The translations under genes and the position numbers were made by a program. Positions 27,278 through 35,042 of a stretch of DNA of 46,959 bases are shown piece by piece. Under the pieces are notes generated by a model. That model was not told the origin of the DNA. It searched no databases and saw only the letters and a program-made list of their open reading frames with translations. This DNA is from Aridibacter famidurans (GTDB taxonomy: Bacteria > Acidobacteriota > Blastocatellia > Pyrinomonadales > Pyrinomonadaceae), in NCBI GenBank assembly GCA_024103495.1, contig JAGFIQ010000056.1:1-46959 (forward strand), written 5' to 3'. The number at the start of each line of letters is the position of its first letter. Positions within the stretch are counted from its first letter, which is position 1.

Positions 27278-28075
27278 ATGAATTTCAAACTCGCCGAAGA
27301 CGTCAAACCGCAGGTCAAGCTTCTGATCCTGGCGACGATTATCAGTGTCGTGATCTGGCTCGCCTCGTTCTATTTCCCGATCCTCGGGTACATCGTTTAC
27401 CCGCTTCAGCTGTTCGCAACCTTCGTCCACGAGGGCAGCCACGTGCTCGCCACGGTGATGACAGGCGGATCGGTGCAGAGCCTGACTGTCTCGCCGGACA
27501 CGAGCGGTGTTGTGTGGTCGCTCACACAAGACGGGAACTGGGTCCAGAGGCTGATCATCTCCAGCGCGGGTTATCTTGGCACGACCGCTTTCGGCGTCGC
27601 GCTTCTCGCGTGGTTCCGGTATGACTTCTCATCCAGAAGAGCGCTATATTTCGCCTCGGGTTTTGTCGGCCTAATGACGGTGCTTTTCGGGCTCCTGGCT
27701 CCGGTCTGGAACATCTTCAACTCGAAGGTCGGGATCGCGAGCGTCGCTTTCACGGTGCTTTCGGGAGCAGCGTTGTCGGCAGGCCTGTTCGCGATCGCGC
27801 GGTATGCGCAGATCAAGTGGGCCAATTTCGCGCTCGCGTTCCTGGCGGTACAGTGCCTTTTGAATGCGATCTTCTCGCTGAAGACGCTGTTCATCATTTC
27901 GGCGACGTCCAACTCGCATTCCGACGCGATGAACATGGCCGAGGCGAGCGGGATCCCCGCGGTCGCCTGGGTCCTGATTTGGATCGTGGGCTCGGTGCTG
28001 ATGATCTCCATCGGACTCCGGCTCTACGCGGTTTCAGCAAAGGCAAAGCAGAGCGAACTGCCGTTTGAAGACTGA
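27278..28075 (+). CDS. M50B-like integral membrane metalloprotease
   Basis: 265 residues. At least five hydrophobic helices are visible (about 13-31, 34-52, 88-110, 122-150, 160-180, 225-250). The zinc motif is H51-E52-G-S-H55 in FATFVHEGSHVLATVMTGG, at the end of the second helix, as in M50B-like peptidases. NSKVGIASVAFTVLSG and the later region do not show a clear third metal ligand (the usual LDG or NxxPxxPLDG), so proteolytic activity is probable but not certain. The stop overlaps the start of a small gene (TGATG). A role in regulated intramembrane proteolysis would be inference only. Confidence 0.82.
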   Translation: MNFKLAEDVKPQVKLLILATIISVVIWLASFYFPILGYIVYPLQLFATFVHEGSHVLATVMTGGSVQSLTVSPDTSGVVWSLTQDGNWVQRLIISSAGYLGTTAFGVALLAWFRYDFSSRRALYFASGFVGLMTVLFGLLAPVWNIFNSKVGIASVAFTVLSGAALSAGLFAIARYAQIKWANFALAFLAVQCLLNAIFSLKTLFIISATSNSHSDAMNMAEASGIPAVAWVLIWIVGSVLMISIGLRLYAVSAKAKQSELPFED

Positions 28076-28410
28076 TGGCATTCGCAAACTTCATCGACTG
28101 GAGGCCGGACGGAACGCCGTTCGGCCTTTATTATTCGTCGGGGCAGGTCTCCGGGCCGAAAATGCTCGGGGAATTGATCGTCGGATCGAAACTTCTTTAT
28201 CGCTCCAAGACGGACTGGCGGGAGGCCGTCGTCTCACGAAGGACGGCCTCGAAGGCGATGCTGACGGTCTGCTCGCCGAAAGGATACACTTACCGTCTAA
28301 GCCGCTCGCTTTGGTCCGAGATCGTGCTGAGCGGGAACATACCCGTCCTCAGGTCTGTAGAGAGTGAGGATTGGCGGGAGAATCTGGCGACTTATGACCA
28401 AAGATGGTGA
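28075..28410 (+). CDS. Small protein of unknown function, coupled to the M50-like gene
   Basis: 111 residues. The start overlaps the stop of the M50-like gene, indicating translational coupling. The sequence is soluble, basic and aromatic-rich (FIDWRPDGTPFGLYYSSGQVSG, GYTYRLSRSLWSEIVLSG). No signal peptide, cysteine or known domain is seen. The gene ends 18 bp before the end of the convergent PqqD-domain gene. It may be a partner or regulator of the membrane protein, but nothing in the sequence shows this. Confidence 0.65.
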   Translation: MAFANFIDWRPDGTPFGLYYSSGQVSGPKMLGELIVGSKLLYRSKTDWREAVVSRRTASKAMLTVCSPKGYTYRLSRSLWSEIVLSGNIPVLRSVESEDWRENLATYDQRW

Positions 28411-28428
28411 ATCCCTCGAGCGCCAACG

Positions 28429-28956
28429 CTATACCACGCAATCTCCGTCCGTATTGCCGTTGTTTCTCCATACGCAACGGCAGATCGGATTCGCACATGG
28501 AACTGCCTCAACGCATTCTTGCCCCATCATTCCAGTCATCGTACACATGCATCCATTCGAGACAGGTATGCAGGCTGACTGAGCCGCCACGGCAGATGGC
28601 GCGGTTATCGCCGTGACGATCGGAAGAGCCGCCATCGATGTCAGCCCAACCTTCTTTATTATCTCTCGTCTGGTCAAGCCGTCAAAGATACCCGAGTTAG
28701 TTGATTCCTTAAGAAGGCTTTCTCCCGAAAGCTGCTCCAGAGCAAGCTCGACAAAGGCTGTAGTCACATCGTTTCCAAACTCCGCCGAAGCCAGCGAAAC
28801 GATGTCCGCGACAGAGTTCGCGCCGTTACAATGCTTCCAGACAAACGAGCTTGTCTTGTTAAGACACATTGCCCGATTCGAGAGCAGATCGTAGACAAAC
28901 GTCTCATCCCCGATCACCTGAACCACGAGGTCGTTCTTTCTATGAATTGGAAACAT
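28429..28956 (-). CDS. PqqD/RRE-like domain with internal Tat signal and 8-Cys C-terminal tail (paralogue A)
   Basis: 175 residues in three parts. Residues 1-90 form a PqqD-like winged helix (DLVVQVIGDETFVYDLLSNRAMCLNKTSSFVW...). Residues 95-125 are an internal Tat-type signal (TRREIIKK, hydrophobic GLTSMAALPIVTAITA, AVAA cleavage site). The mature tail of about 50 residues has eight cysteines (129, 136, 138, 148, 154, 159, 161, 173) and ends with ICRCVW and GDCVV. PqqD domains bind leader peptides of ribosomally made, modified peptides; here leader-binding domain and possible core peptide are one chain. The gene has its own promoter and belongs to the set DUF1223, methyltransferase and paralogue B upstream. 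Export of the tail is inferred. Confidence 0.82.
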   Translation of the reverse strand: MFPIHRKNDLVVQVIGDETFVYDLLSNRAMCLNKTSSFVWKHCNGANSVADIVSLASAEFGNDVTTAFVELALEQLSGESLLKESTNSGIFDGLTRREIIKKVGLTSMAALPIVTAITAPSAVAAQSACIPVSNGCMCTMTGMMGQECVEAVPCANPICRCVWRNNGNTDGDCVV

Positions 28957-28984
28957 AGGATCGTAAAGCGGGAGGGTTTGAATA

Positions 28985-29013
28985 CTTATATCGCCTTGCT
29001 AAAATCAAGTCAA
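28985..29013 (-). promoter_or_regulatory. Sigma-70 promoter of paralogue A
   Basis: TTGACT (29008-29013), a 17-nt spacer and TATAAG (28985-28990) on the minus strand, about 30 bp before the ATG. It lies in the space after the methyltransferase gene. Confidence 0.75.
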
Positions 29014-29066
29014 TCCGGCAGAAGGCAATAGTTCAAGTAACACATTAGGTTCTGGACTGGAGCAGT

Positions 29067-30218
29067 TCAGCCGCGGCAGTATCTCTCGACAAGCATATAG
29101 ACCCTCTCCACCGCTTTCTCAGCAGAAGAGAAAGCGTCCGGGAATCGTGCCAATACCTCATCCGCGATATCCCCGCTCAGGTTTTCGCCGTCCATCCTTG
29201 AGAGAATGAACGCGTCGATCTCTCCCTGGCGACCCAGCGCCGGTTCGAAGAATTCCGATCTCCTCAATGCGCTCTTGGGATCCGGAATGATCGAGGCGAT
29301 CAGCGACTGAGCAAACTCCGCCTTTACTTCTCCGGCGTTTCCGGTGACCTTCGTCTGCCAGCTCCACAAGTATCCGCCATCCTCGTATACCGCGTTGATC
29401 CTTGCACTGATCACATCCCCCGCCGATACGTCCACAGGGTCTTCGAGAGGAAAGAACGGCGAGGCATATGTGGAGGCCTTTACCAAAATGCCGTTTGAGA
29501 CCGAATAGCCTCCGGGAAGGCGGCTTTCGAACCAGGCCCGGTAGCCGTGAGCCGTTCCGGCTTCCTCGACATTCCATTCAAGATCGCGAGCGAATGAAGT
29601 GTCCGAGTTCACTCGGTGGTCGAGCTGGGCGAACTTCGCCGGCCGGGTGAGGAGGCGTTCGTCATCGCTTCGCGAACTGAACCAGCGGTTCTTCACGATG
29701 CGTTCGGCGGCAGGAAGACTGAAGCCCCCGTATTCACGCAGAAAAACCGAAACGTTCTTCTCATAGATCTCCTCGGATTCCGATACTGCGAAGAATATGG
29801 TTTCCGATTCCGGGAGCATTGCGGCATCTTCCGTGAGAAGCCGTTCGCGGGCATCGATTATTGACTCAAGACCCGACTCGTGAAGCGGAAGACCGCCGTG
29901 GATGTCGCTCACGAGAAGATTCGCCCGTTCCGGCAGCTCGATCTCCGAAGAGAGTTTCTGGATCACGACCAGCCGGTCACCGAAGCCCTGCCCCCTGGCA
30001 GTCTCTTCAACAAGCCTAATCAACGGATTGACCTCAACCGCATAGACTTTCTTTGCGCCAAGATGGCAGGCCATCACGGAGAACACCCCGGTACCGGCCC
30101 CCAGGTCTAGAACGATCGTGTCGGGGCCGACCGTATTGCGCAGCGCGCCGGAATATGCATCTAGCCGAGCCTTGTCGGTGAGCATCCCGCAGTAACTGAC
30201 GAAGTCATAGAGGTGCAT
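29067..30218 (-). CDS. PRMT-fold methyltransferase with C-terminal RRE/PqqD-like winged helix
   Basis: 383 residues. The start YDFVSYCGMLTDKARLDAYSGAL and motif I VLDLGAGTGVFSVMA (36-50) with acidic E62 (AVEVN) match protein arginine methyltransferases. At the double-E loop it reads SDIHGGLPLHESGLESIIDARERLL, so the first glutamate is an aspartate and the second is kept. A beta-barrel-like part follows. Residues of about 318-383 (EIDAFILSRMDGENLSGDI, ARFPDAFSSAEKAVERVYMLVERY) resemble the second half of PqqD-type domains. It may methylate a partner bound by this domain, such as the neighbouring Cys-rich proteins. It lies 21 bp after the DUF1223 gene, probably in one operon. Confidence 0.8.
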   Translation of the reverse strand: MHLYDFVSYCGMLTDKARLDAYSGALRNTVGPDTIVLDLGAGTGVFSVMACHLGAKKVYAVEVNPLIRLVEETARGQGFGDRLVVIQKLSSEIELPERANLLVSDIHGGLPLHESGLESIIDARERLLTEDAAMLPESETIFFAVSESEEIYEKNVSVFLREYGGFSLPAAERIVKNRWFSSRSDDERLLTRPAKFAQLDHRVNSDTSFARDLEWNVEEAGTAHGYRAWFESRLPGGYSVSNGILVKASTYASPFFPLEDPVDVSAGDVISARINAVYEDGGYLWSWQTKVTGNAGEVKAEFAQSLIASIIPDPKSALRRSEFFEPALGRQGEIDAFILSRMDGENLSGDIADEVLARFPDAFSSAEKAVERVYMLVERYCRG

Positions 30219-30239
30219 CGAAGAGATAACAACCGGGGG

Positions 30240-31040
30240 TCATTGAGAGACGGATAGGGATTGAGAGGCTGCAGCAACGATCTTTCTGGTGTGGTTCTCT
30301 TGCACAAACACGACTGCCTTCAATTTCTCCCGGTTCCAGTCCGCGCCTATGTTCAGGGCAGCTTCCATTTCGAACTCAATCTGCCCGGGCTCGATCCTGC
30401 CGATCCCATTCAGTGACCGCACCACCGCCACATGGCCAAGCGTCTTACCGGCGTTTTCGCCTCCCCTAACGCTAGAAGTAAGCCCGTCTTCGGCATAGGC
30501 CAGGTAGACCGTAGCGTAATCGGTGTCGGGAAGCGCGCGGACACGGATCTCGATCTTGCTGCCCGCGACACTCAATTCAACCTGTCCCTTATCCCGCTTA
30601 AGCGATCTCTTTATCGCACTTTCGGCTTTATCGAGCTTCGAGCCTATGAACTCGATATCGCCGTCGACGACCCTCTGAGGTGTGTAAATGTTGCCAGTGC
30701 GGAACTTGCGATCATAGACCTGTTGTCGCTGTGTGAACAGCGGTGACGCGAAAGGATCTTTCCAGCCGGGAACGTCCCTGTAATCTACGTGAAATGCCAG
30801 AGTGATGATTTCCGCACCCGAGTACGGTTGTTCCTTTTGAAGATAGGCAAGATTCTGTTCCGCAGGCGGGCAGCTGGCACAGCTCTCGGAAGTGAATAAT
30901 TCGACGAGAACAGGGCGAACTGTCTTCGACCCGGAGCCCTCCGGAACGCTCGCAGGAACATGTGAATCATCAGCCGCGGCGCTCTGCAAGGATACCGCGG
31001 AAAATACTGCGAGAATGAGCGAGAAAAGCAGACCTTTCAC
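30240..31040 (-). CDS. DUF1223 secreted thioredoxin-fold protein
   Basis: 266 residues. A signal peptide (1-22, ending SAAAD) directs it to the periplasm. The DUF1223 signature VLVELFTSESCASCPPAEQNL carries a CxxC pair (C54, C57). The sequence continues with typical ITLAFHVDYRDVPGWKDPFASPLFTQRQQVYDRKF and TPQRVVDGDIEFIGS. The C-terminal half is beta-rich (VELSVAGSKIEIRVRAL). The biochemical role of the family is unknown. The fold and CxxC suggest thiol-disulfide exchange. Its place between two genes for secreted 8-Cys tails makes a role in their oxidation plausible (inference). Confidence 0.9.
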   Translation of the reverse strand: MKGLLFSLILAVFSAVSLQSAAADDSHVPASVPEGSGSKTVRPVLVELFTSESCASCPPAEQNLAYLQKEQPYSGAEIITLAFHVDYRDVPGWKDPFASPLFTQRQQVYDRKFRTGNIYTPQRVVDGDIEFIGSKLDKAESAIKRSLKRDKGQVELSVAGSKIEIRVRALPDTDYATVYLAYAEDGLTSSVRGGENAGKTLGHVAVVRSLNGIGRIEPGQIEFEMEAALNIGADWNREKLKAVVFVQENHTRKIVAAASQSLSVSQ

Positions 31041-31115
31041 ACAGGCATTATATAGAAACCTTATCGACTTGTTCCAAACCGGTTGGATACCGGGACAATG
31101 CGATTACATGTGGCG

Positions 31116-31661
31116 TCACGGAACGCAATTGCCGAGAAAACTGATTCCGGAGTTACCGATCCAGACGCAGCGGCAGGCGGCGTTGTCGCACTGGGCCCAC
31201 GAAAAGGGAGTGCACTGCTGCCCCTGCCGGCCATTCGACGCTTGGTTACACGTACAGCCGAAGTTCTCCGGCACACAAGTCGACTGCGCGGCCACAGCCG
31301 GAGGCGCGATGATCGATGACACGATCGGAATGGCGACCATCGTCGCGATGCCGATCCTTCTGACCGCTTCCCGCCGGCTCATTGACCCGAGAAACCGCTC
31401 GCTTTCAACGGATTCGAGCAGGCCGACTTCTGCAAGATCCTCGAGCGCAAGTAGTACAGCCTCGGCAGGCACCGGTTCGAGGAAACGCTTGGAAAGGGAT
31501 TCGGCCAGATCTTCTACCGATCTTGTTCCGTCGCAGAGATTCCAGACGGCTGCCGCGGTTTCATTCAAACTGATCGCACGGTGGGAGTTCAGGTCGTACA
31601 CAAGCAATTCGCGGTCGACCTCCTGAACGACCAGGTCATTCTGTCTGTGGACTGGATACAT
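31116..31661 (-). CDS. PqqD/RRE-like domain with internal Tat signal and 8-Cys C-terminal tail (paralogue B)
   Basis: 181 residues from the ATG at 31661, set by alignment to paralogue A; the open frame extends to 31700. The PqqD-like part is residues 1-92 (NDLVVQEVDRELLVYDLNSHRAISLNETAAAVW). SRREAVRRIGI (95-105) with a hydrophobic stretch and AVAAQS (122-127) forms an internal Tat signal. The tail of about 55 residues has eight cysteines (129, 136, 138, 150, 158, 163, 165, 179). The first three positions and the ACRCVW...NCV ending match paralogue A. GGAGG lies 14 nt upstream. It is probably the first gene of the minus-strand unit, 75 bp before DUF1223. Confidence 0.83.
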   Translation of the reverse strand: MYPVHRQNDLVVQEVDRELLVYDLNSHRAISLNETAAAVWNLCDGTRSVEDLAESLSKRFLEPVPAEAVLLALEDLAEVGLLESVESERFLGSMSRREAVRRIGIATMVAIPIVSSIIAPPAVAAQSTCVPENFGCTCNQASNGRQGQQCTPFSWAQCDNAACRCVWIGNSGISFLGNCVP

Positions 31662-31703
31662 TTTTAAAGGGGATCTTCCTCCGGAAGGTCGGTATTCCAC
31701 AAG

Positions 31704-31732
31704 ATATTGTACTTTGGCGGGCCGATTGTCAA
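31704..31732 (-). promoter_or_regulatory. Candidate sigma-70 promoter of paralogue B
   Basis: A perfect -35 TTGACA (31727-31732) on the minus strand. The -10 could be TACAAT (31706-31711, spacer 15) or CAATAT (31704-31709, spacer 17). It lies about 45 bp before the ATG. Confidence 0.6.
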
Positions 31733-31831
31733 ATATGTAGCCGCATTCGCCGGGCTTTAACGTTGCCGAACCCGGAATCGCCCGCCCGCTCCGGGTCGAC
31801 CGTTTTCGGAACCTCTGTACGATACGCGAAC

Positions 31832-31860
31832 TTCGCCGCTGGCTCCCCGTTTGATAGAAT
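31832..31860 (+). promoter_or_regulatory. Candidate promoter of uvrA
   Basis: An extended -10 (TGATAGAAT, hexamer TAGAAT at 31855-31860) with a weak -35 TTCGCC (31832-31837, spacer 17). Transcription would start near 31867, only about 12 nt before the chosen uvrA ATG, giving a short leader without a Shine-Dalgarno sequence. Confidence 0.45.
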
Positions 31861-31878
31861 TTTGTTTTGGCTTTTCGT

Positions 31879-34710
31879 ATGGATTCTTCACCTATGCAGG
31901 CTGCGAGAACGAAAGAAGACGCGATCGAGGTGCGCGGCGCTCAGGTACATAACCTGAAGAACATCTCCGTTTCGATCCCGAACAACAAGCTGACCGTCGT
32001 TACCGGCGTGTCCGGCTCCGGGAAGTCCTCGCTCGCATTCGACACGATCTATGCCGAAGGCCAGCGCCGGTACGTTGAGTCGCTTTCCGCATACGCCAGG
32101 CAGTTCCTGGAAAGGATCGACAAACCTCTGGTCGACGAGATCACCGGCATTTCGCCCGCGATCGCGATCCGCCAGAAGAACTCCACGCGGAATCCCCGCT
32201 CGACGGTCGCCACGCAGACCGAGATCTACGATTACCTGCGCCTGCTGTTTGCCCGCATCGGCAGGACCTTCTGCTACAAATGCGGCGAAGAAGTGACCAG
32301 AGACACCCCGGAATCGTCGGCCGACGAGGTTCTCGAAAAGCTCCCGGAAGGCGCCCGCTTTCAGGTGCTGTTCCCCGTCTCCGTCTTTTTCAATCCGAAC
32401 GCGACAAAACAAAACCGGACCGCGGTGCTGATGACGATGCTCGGGCACGGATTCTCCAGGATCTGGCGCGACGGCGAGGTGATCGATCTCAAGAAGCCCG
32501 AAGATTACGAACACGACGAACTTGAAGACACGCTCGTGCTCGTCGACAGGCTCAAGGTCTCGAAGGACATCCGGCAGAGGCTCGTCGATTCGCTCGAGAC
32601 CTGCTTCCGCGAAAGCCATTCTGCGATCGTGATCAATGCCGATTCGGGTTCGAAGGGCGGACCGCAGGAACTTCGCTTTTCGGAAGCATTTATCTGCCGC
32701 ACCGACGGAACCGAATACGCGGAGCCCGAACCGCGCCTGTTCAGTTTCAACTCGCCGTTCGGCGCGTGTCCCACGTGCCAGGGATTCGGCAATACGACCG
32801 GCATCGACTACGACCTGGTCGTCCCCGATCCCGACCTCTCGCTGAATGACGACGCGATCGAGCCTTTCTCGACTCCGAAGCACCGGTGGGCTTTCGACGA
32901 GCTTATGGAATTCGCCGAGGAGGAAGGCATCCCGGTCGACGTGCCGTTCGGCGAGCTCTCCGACGAGCAAAGGCGGGCGATTTTCAAGGGAAAGGGATCG
33001 TGGCGCGGAGTGAACGGTTTCTTTGCCTGGAAGGAGAAAAAGAAGTACAAGCTCCACGTCCGCGTATTCCTCGCGAAATACAGGGGTTACACGCGCTGCC
33101 CGGATTGCGACGGCGGGCGTTTGAGGGTCGAATCTAGCTCGGTGAAGATCGGCGGGAAGAGCCTGCCGGAGGTCGTGGCGATGCCGCTCGACGACGCGAA
33201 GGCGTTTTTCGATTCGCTGGAATTGACGGATGAAGAGTCGAAGATCGGCGACAAGCTTCTCGACGAGATCCGCCGAAGGCTGGGGTTCATGCTCGACGTG
33301 GGGCTTGAGTACCTGACGCTTGACCGGCTTGCCTCTACGCTTTCGGGCGGCGAAGCGCAGAGGATCCAGCTCGCGACGAACCTGGGTTCCCTGCTCGTCG
33401 GAACGCTTTACGTCCTGGACGAGCCGAGCATAGGCCTGCATCCGAGGGACAATCTGCGTTTGATCCGGATCCTCGAGAACCTTCGCGATATCGGGAACAC
33501 GGTCCTCGTCGTCGAGCACGACGAAGAGATGATGCGCGCGGCAGACCACGTTCTCGACATAGGGCTGTATGCGGGCGAGCTGGGCGGGAACGTCGTTTAC
33601 GAAGGCGATTTTCTGGGCCTTGTCCAGGATCCCGTATCTTTAACAGCCAAGTACCTTCGCGGAGAGTCCGAGATCCGCGTGCCGCCCGTCCGCCTGGATC
33701 CCGGCAGTAAGAAGATCGCGGTCAAAGGCGCACGCGAGCACAACCTGAAGAACATCGACGTCGAGGTCCCTCTCGGGCTGTTCGTCGCCGTCACCGGCGT
33801 TTCGGGATCGGGAAAATCCACTCTCGTCCACGACGTACTTTACTCGGGATTGAAGAAGCTCAAGGGCGAGAACAAAGGAGAGGTCGGCCGGTTCCGGGAG
33901 ATCCTGGGTTCGAAGCTGATCGACGACGTGATACTCGTCGACCAGTCGCCGATCGGGCGAACGCCGCGCTCGAACCCGATCACCTACATCAAAGCGTTCG
34001 ACCCGATCCGGGACGTATTCGCGTCCACAAACCTTTCACAGAAAAAGGGTTACACCGCGTCGCACTTCTCGTTCAACGTACCCGGCGGAAGGTGCGAACA
34101 CTGCCAGGGCAGCGGAACGGTGAAGATCGAGATGCAGTTCCTTGCGGATGTCGAGCTGACCTGCGAGGACTGCCGGGGAACGCGTTACGATCCGGACATA
34201 CTCGAGGTGAAGTACAAGGGCAAGAACATCAACGACGTGCTGAACCTGACCGTCCGCGAGGCGATCTTCTTCTTCAAAGGTATCAGGAAACTTACGAACC
34301 GCCTGAAGACGCTAGAAGCTGTGGGGCTGGGATACCTTCGACTGGGGCAATCGGCGACAACGCTCTCGGGCGGCGAGGCTCAGAGGGTCAAGCTGGCGGC
34401 GCATCTGGCTTCGAACTCGCGCTCGAACACTCTGTTCATCTTCGACGAGCCTACGACGGGTCTCCATTTCGAGGACATTTCGAAGCTTCTGACGGCATTT
34501 CGAGCGCTGATCGACAACGGAGGATCTGTGCTTGTGATAGAGCACAATCTTGACGTGATCAAAACGGCTGACTGGGTGATCGACCTCGGCCCGGAAGGCG
34601 GCCACGGCGGTGGAATTATCGTCGCGGAAGGGACGCCGGAAGAGATCGCGGCGACCGAGGGATCGTACACGGGCGAGTATCTGAAACGGTATCTGGGAAT
34701 TGGGGATTGA
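31879..34710 (+). CDS. uvrA: Excinuclease ABC subunit A
   Basis: 943 residues from the ATG at 31879; an ATG at 31894 is also possible. Two ABC-type ATPase modules are complete: Walker [12 protein letters not shown] and [11 protein letters not shown], and signature [12 protein letters not shown] and [12 protein letters not shown]. Walker B is [15 protein letters not shown] in the first module and [15 protein letters not shown] in the second. Zinc-finger cysteines are seen in [37 protein letters not shown] and [11 protein letters not shown]. The protein recognises DNA lesions for nucleotide excision repair. No uvrB or uvrC is in the window. The 3' end is followed by palindromic repeats. Confidence 0.97.
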   Translation: MDSSPMQAARTKEDAIEVRGAQVHNLKNISVSIPNNKLTVVTGVSGSGKSSLAFDTIYAEGQRRYVESLSAYARQFLERIDKPLVDEITGISPAIAIRQKNSTRNPRSTVATQTEIYDYLRLLFARIGRTFCYKCGEEVTRDTPESSADEVLEKLPEGARFQVLFPVSVFFNPNATKQNRTAVLMTMLGHGFSRIWRDGEVIDLKKPEDYEHDELEDTLVLVDRLKVSKDIRQRLVDSLETCFRESHSAIVINADSGSKGGPQELRFSEAFICRTDGTEYAEPEPRLFSFNSPFGACPTCQGFGNTTGIDYDLVVPDPDLSLNDDAIEPFSTPKHRWAFDELMEFAEEEGIPVDVPFGELSDEQRRAIFKGKGSWRGVNGFFAWKEKKKYKLHVRVFLAKYRGYTRCPDCDGGRLRVESSSVKIGGKSLPEVVAMPLDDAKAFFDSLELTDEESKIGDKLLDEIRRRLGFMLDVGLEYLTLDRLASTLSGGEAQRIQLATNLGSLLVGTLYVLDEPSIGLHPRDNLRLIRILENLRDIGNTVLVVEHDEEMMRAADHVLDIGLYAGELGGNVVYEGDFLGLVQDPVSLTAKYLRGESEIRVPPVRLDPGSKKIAVKGAREHNLKNIDVEVPLGLFVAVTGVSGSGKSTLVHDVLYSGLKKLKGENKGEVGRFREILGSKLIDDVILVDQSPIGRTPRSNPITYIKAFDPIRDVFASTNLSQKKGYTASHFSFNVPGGRCEHCQGSGTVKIEMQFLADVELTCEDCRGTRYDPDILEVKYKGKNINDVLNLTVREAIFFFKGIRKLTNRLKTLEAVGLGYLRLGQSATTLSGGEAQRVKLAAHLASNSRSNTLFIFDEPTTGLHFEDISKLLTAFRALIDNGGSVLVIEHNLDVIKTADWVIDLGPEGGHGGGIIVAEGTPEEIAATEGSYTGEYLKRYLGIGD

Positions 34711-34737
34711 GAATTAAGAATTGACGATTGAGAATTT

Positions 34738-35031
34738 GTTGCGGCTTTGCCGCCGTGATGTGCGGTATGCCTCCGGCTTACCGGGGGCAGGCGAATTATC
34801 TATTGCGCGGAGGCTCAGCCTCCGCGCAATAAACAAAAAAGGGCGCCTTTCCGGAAAGGCAAGCCTTTCCGCACATCACGGCGGCACAGCCGCAACACAG
34901 CATCAGAGCTACACCCCCGGAAAGGCAAGCCTTTCCGCACATCACGGCGGCACAGCCGCAACACAGCATCAGAGCTACACCCCCGGAAAGGCAAGCCTTT
35001 CCGCACATCACTGCGGCAGAGCCGCTTTTCA
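34738..35031. repeat. 66-bp tandem array of palindromes with an inverted half-unit
   Basis: Three units with an exact 66-bp spacing (AAGCCTTTCC begins at 34861, 34927 and 34993) are made of the palindromes GGAAAGGCAAGCCTTTCC and GCGGCACAGCCGC. At 34738-34765 the same sequence occurs in inverted orientation (GTTGCGGCTTTGCCGCCGTG). GCGCGGAGGCTCAGCCTCCGCGC (about 34804-34826) is a further hairpin. Together they could fold into a long cruciform or hairpin between uvrA and the convergent bioA. No gene is seen in 34711-35042. Confidence 0.88.
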
Positions 35032-35042
35032 ATCTTCAATTA

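Noticed and set aside
28364..28616. Small plus-strand frames opposite the Cys-rich tail of paralogue A
   Set aside because: Antisense shadows; the minus-strand frame is supported by its alignment to paralogue B.
31888..33549. 553-codon minus-strand open frame inside uvrA
   Set aside because: Antisense shadow of uvrA; arginine-rich composition without motifs.
34851..35020. CRISPR array
   Set aside because: The whole 66-bp unit is repeated exactly, with no unique spacers, only three units and no cas genes in the window.
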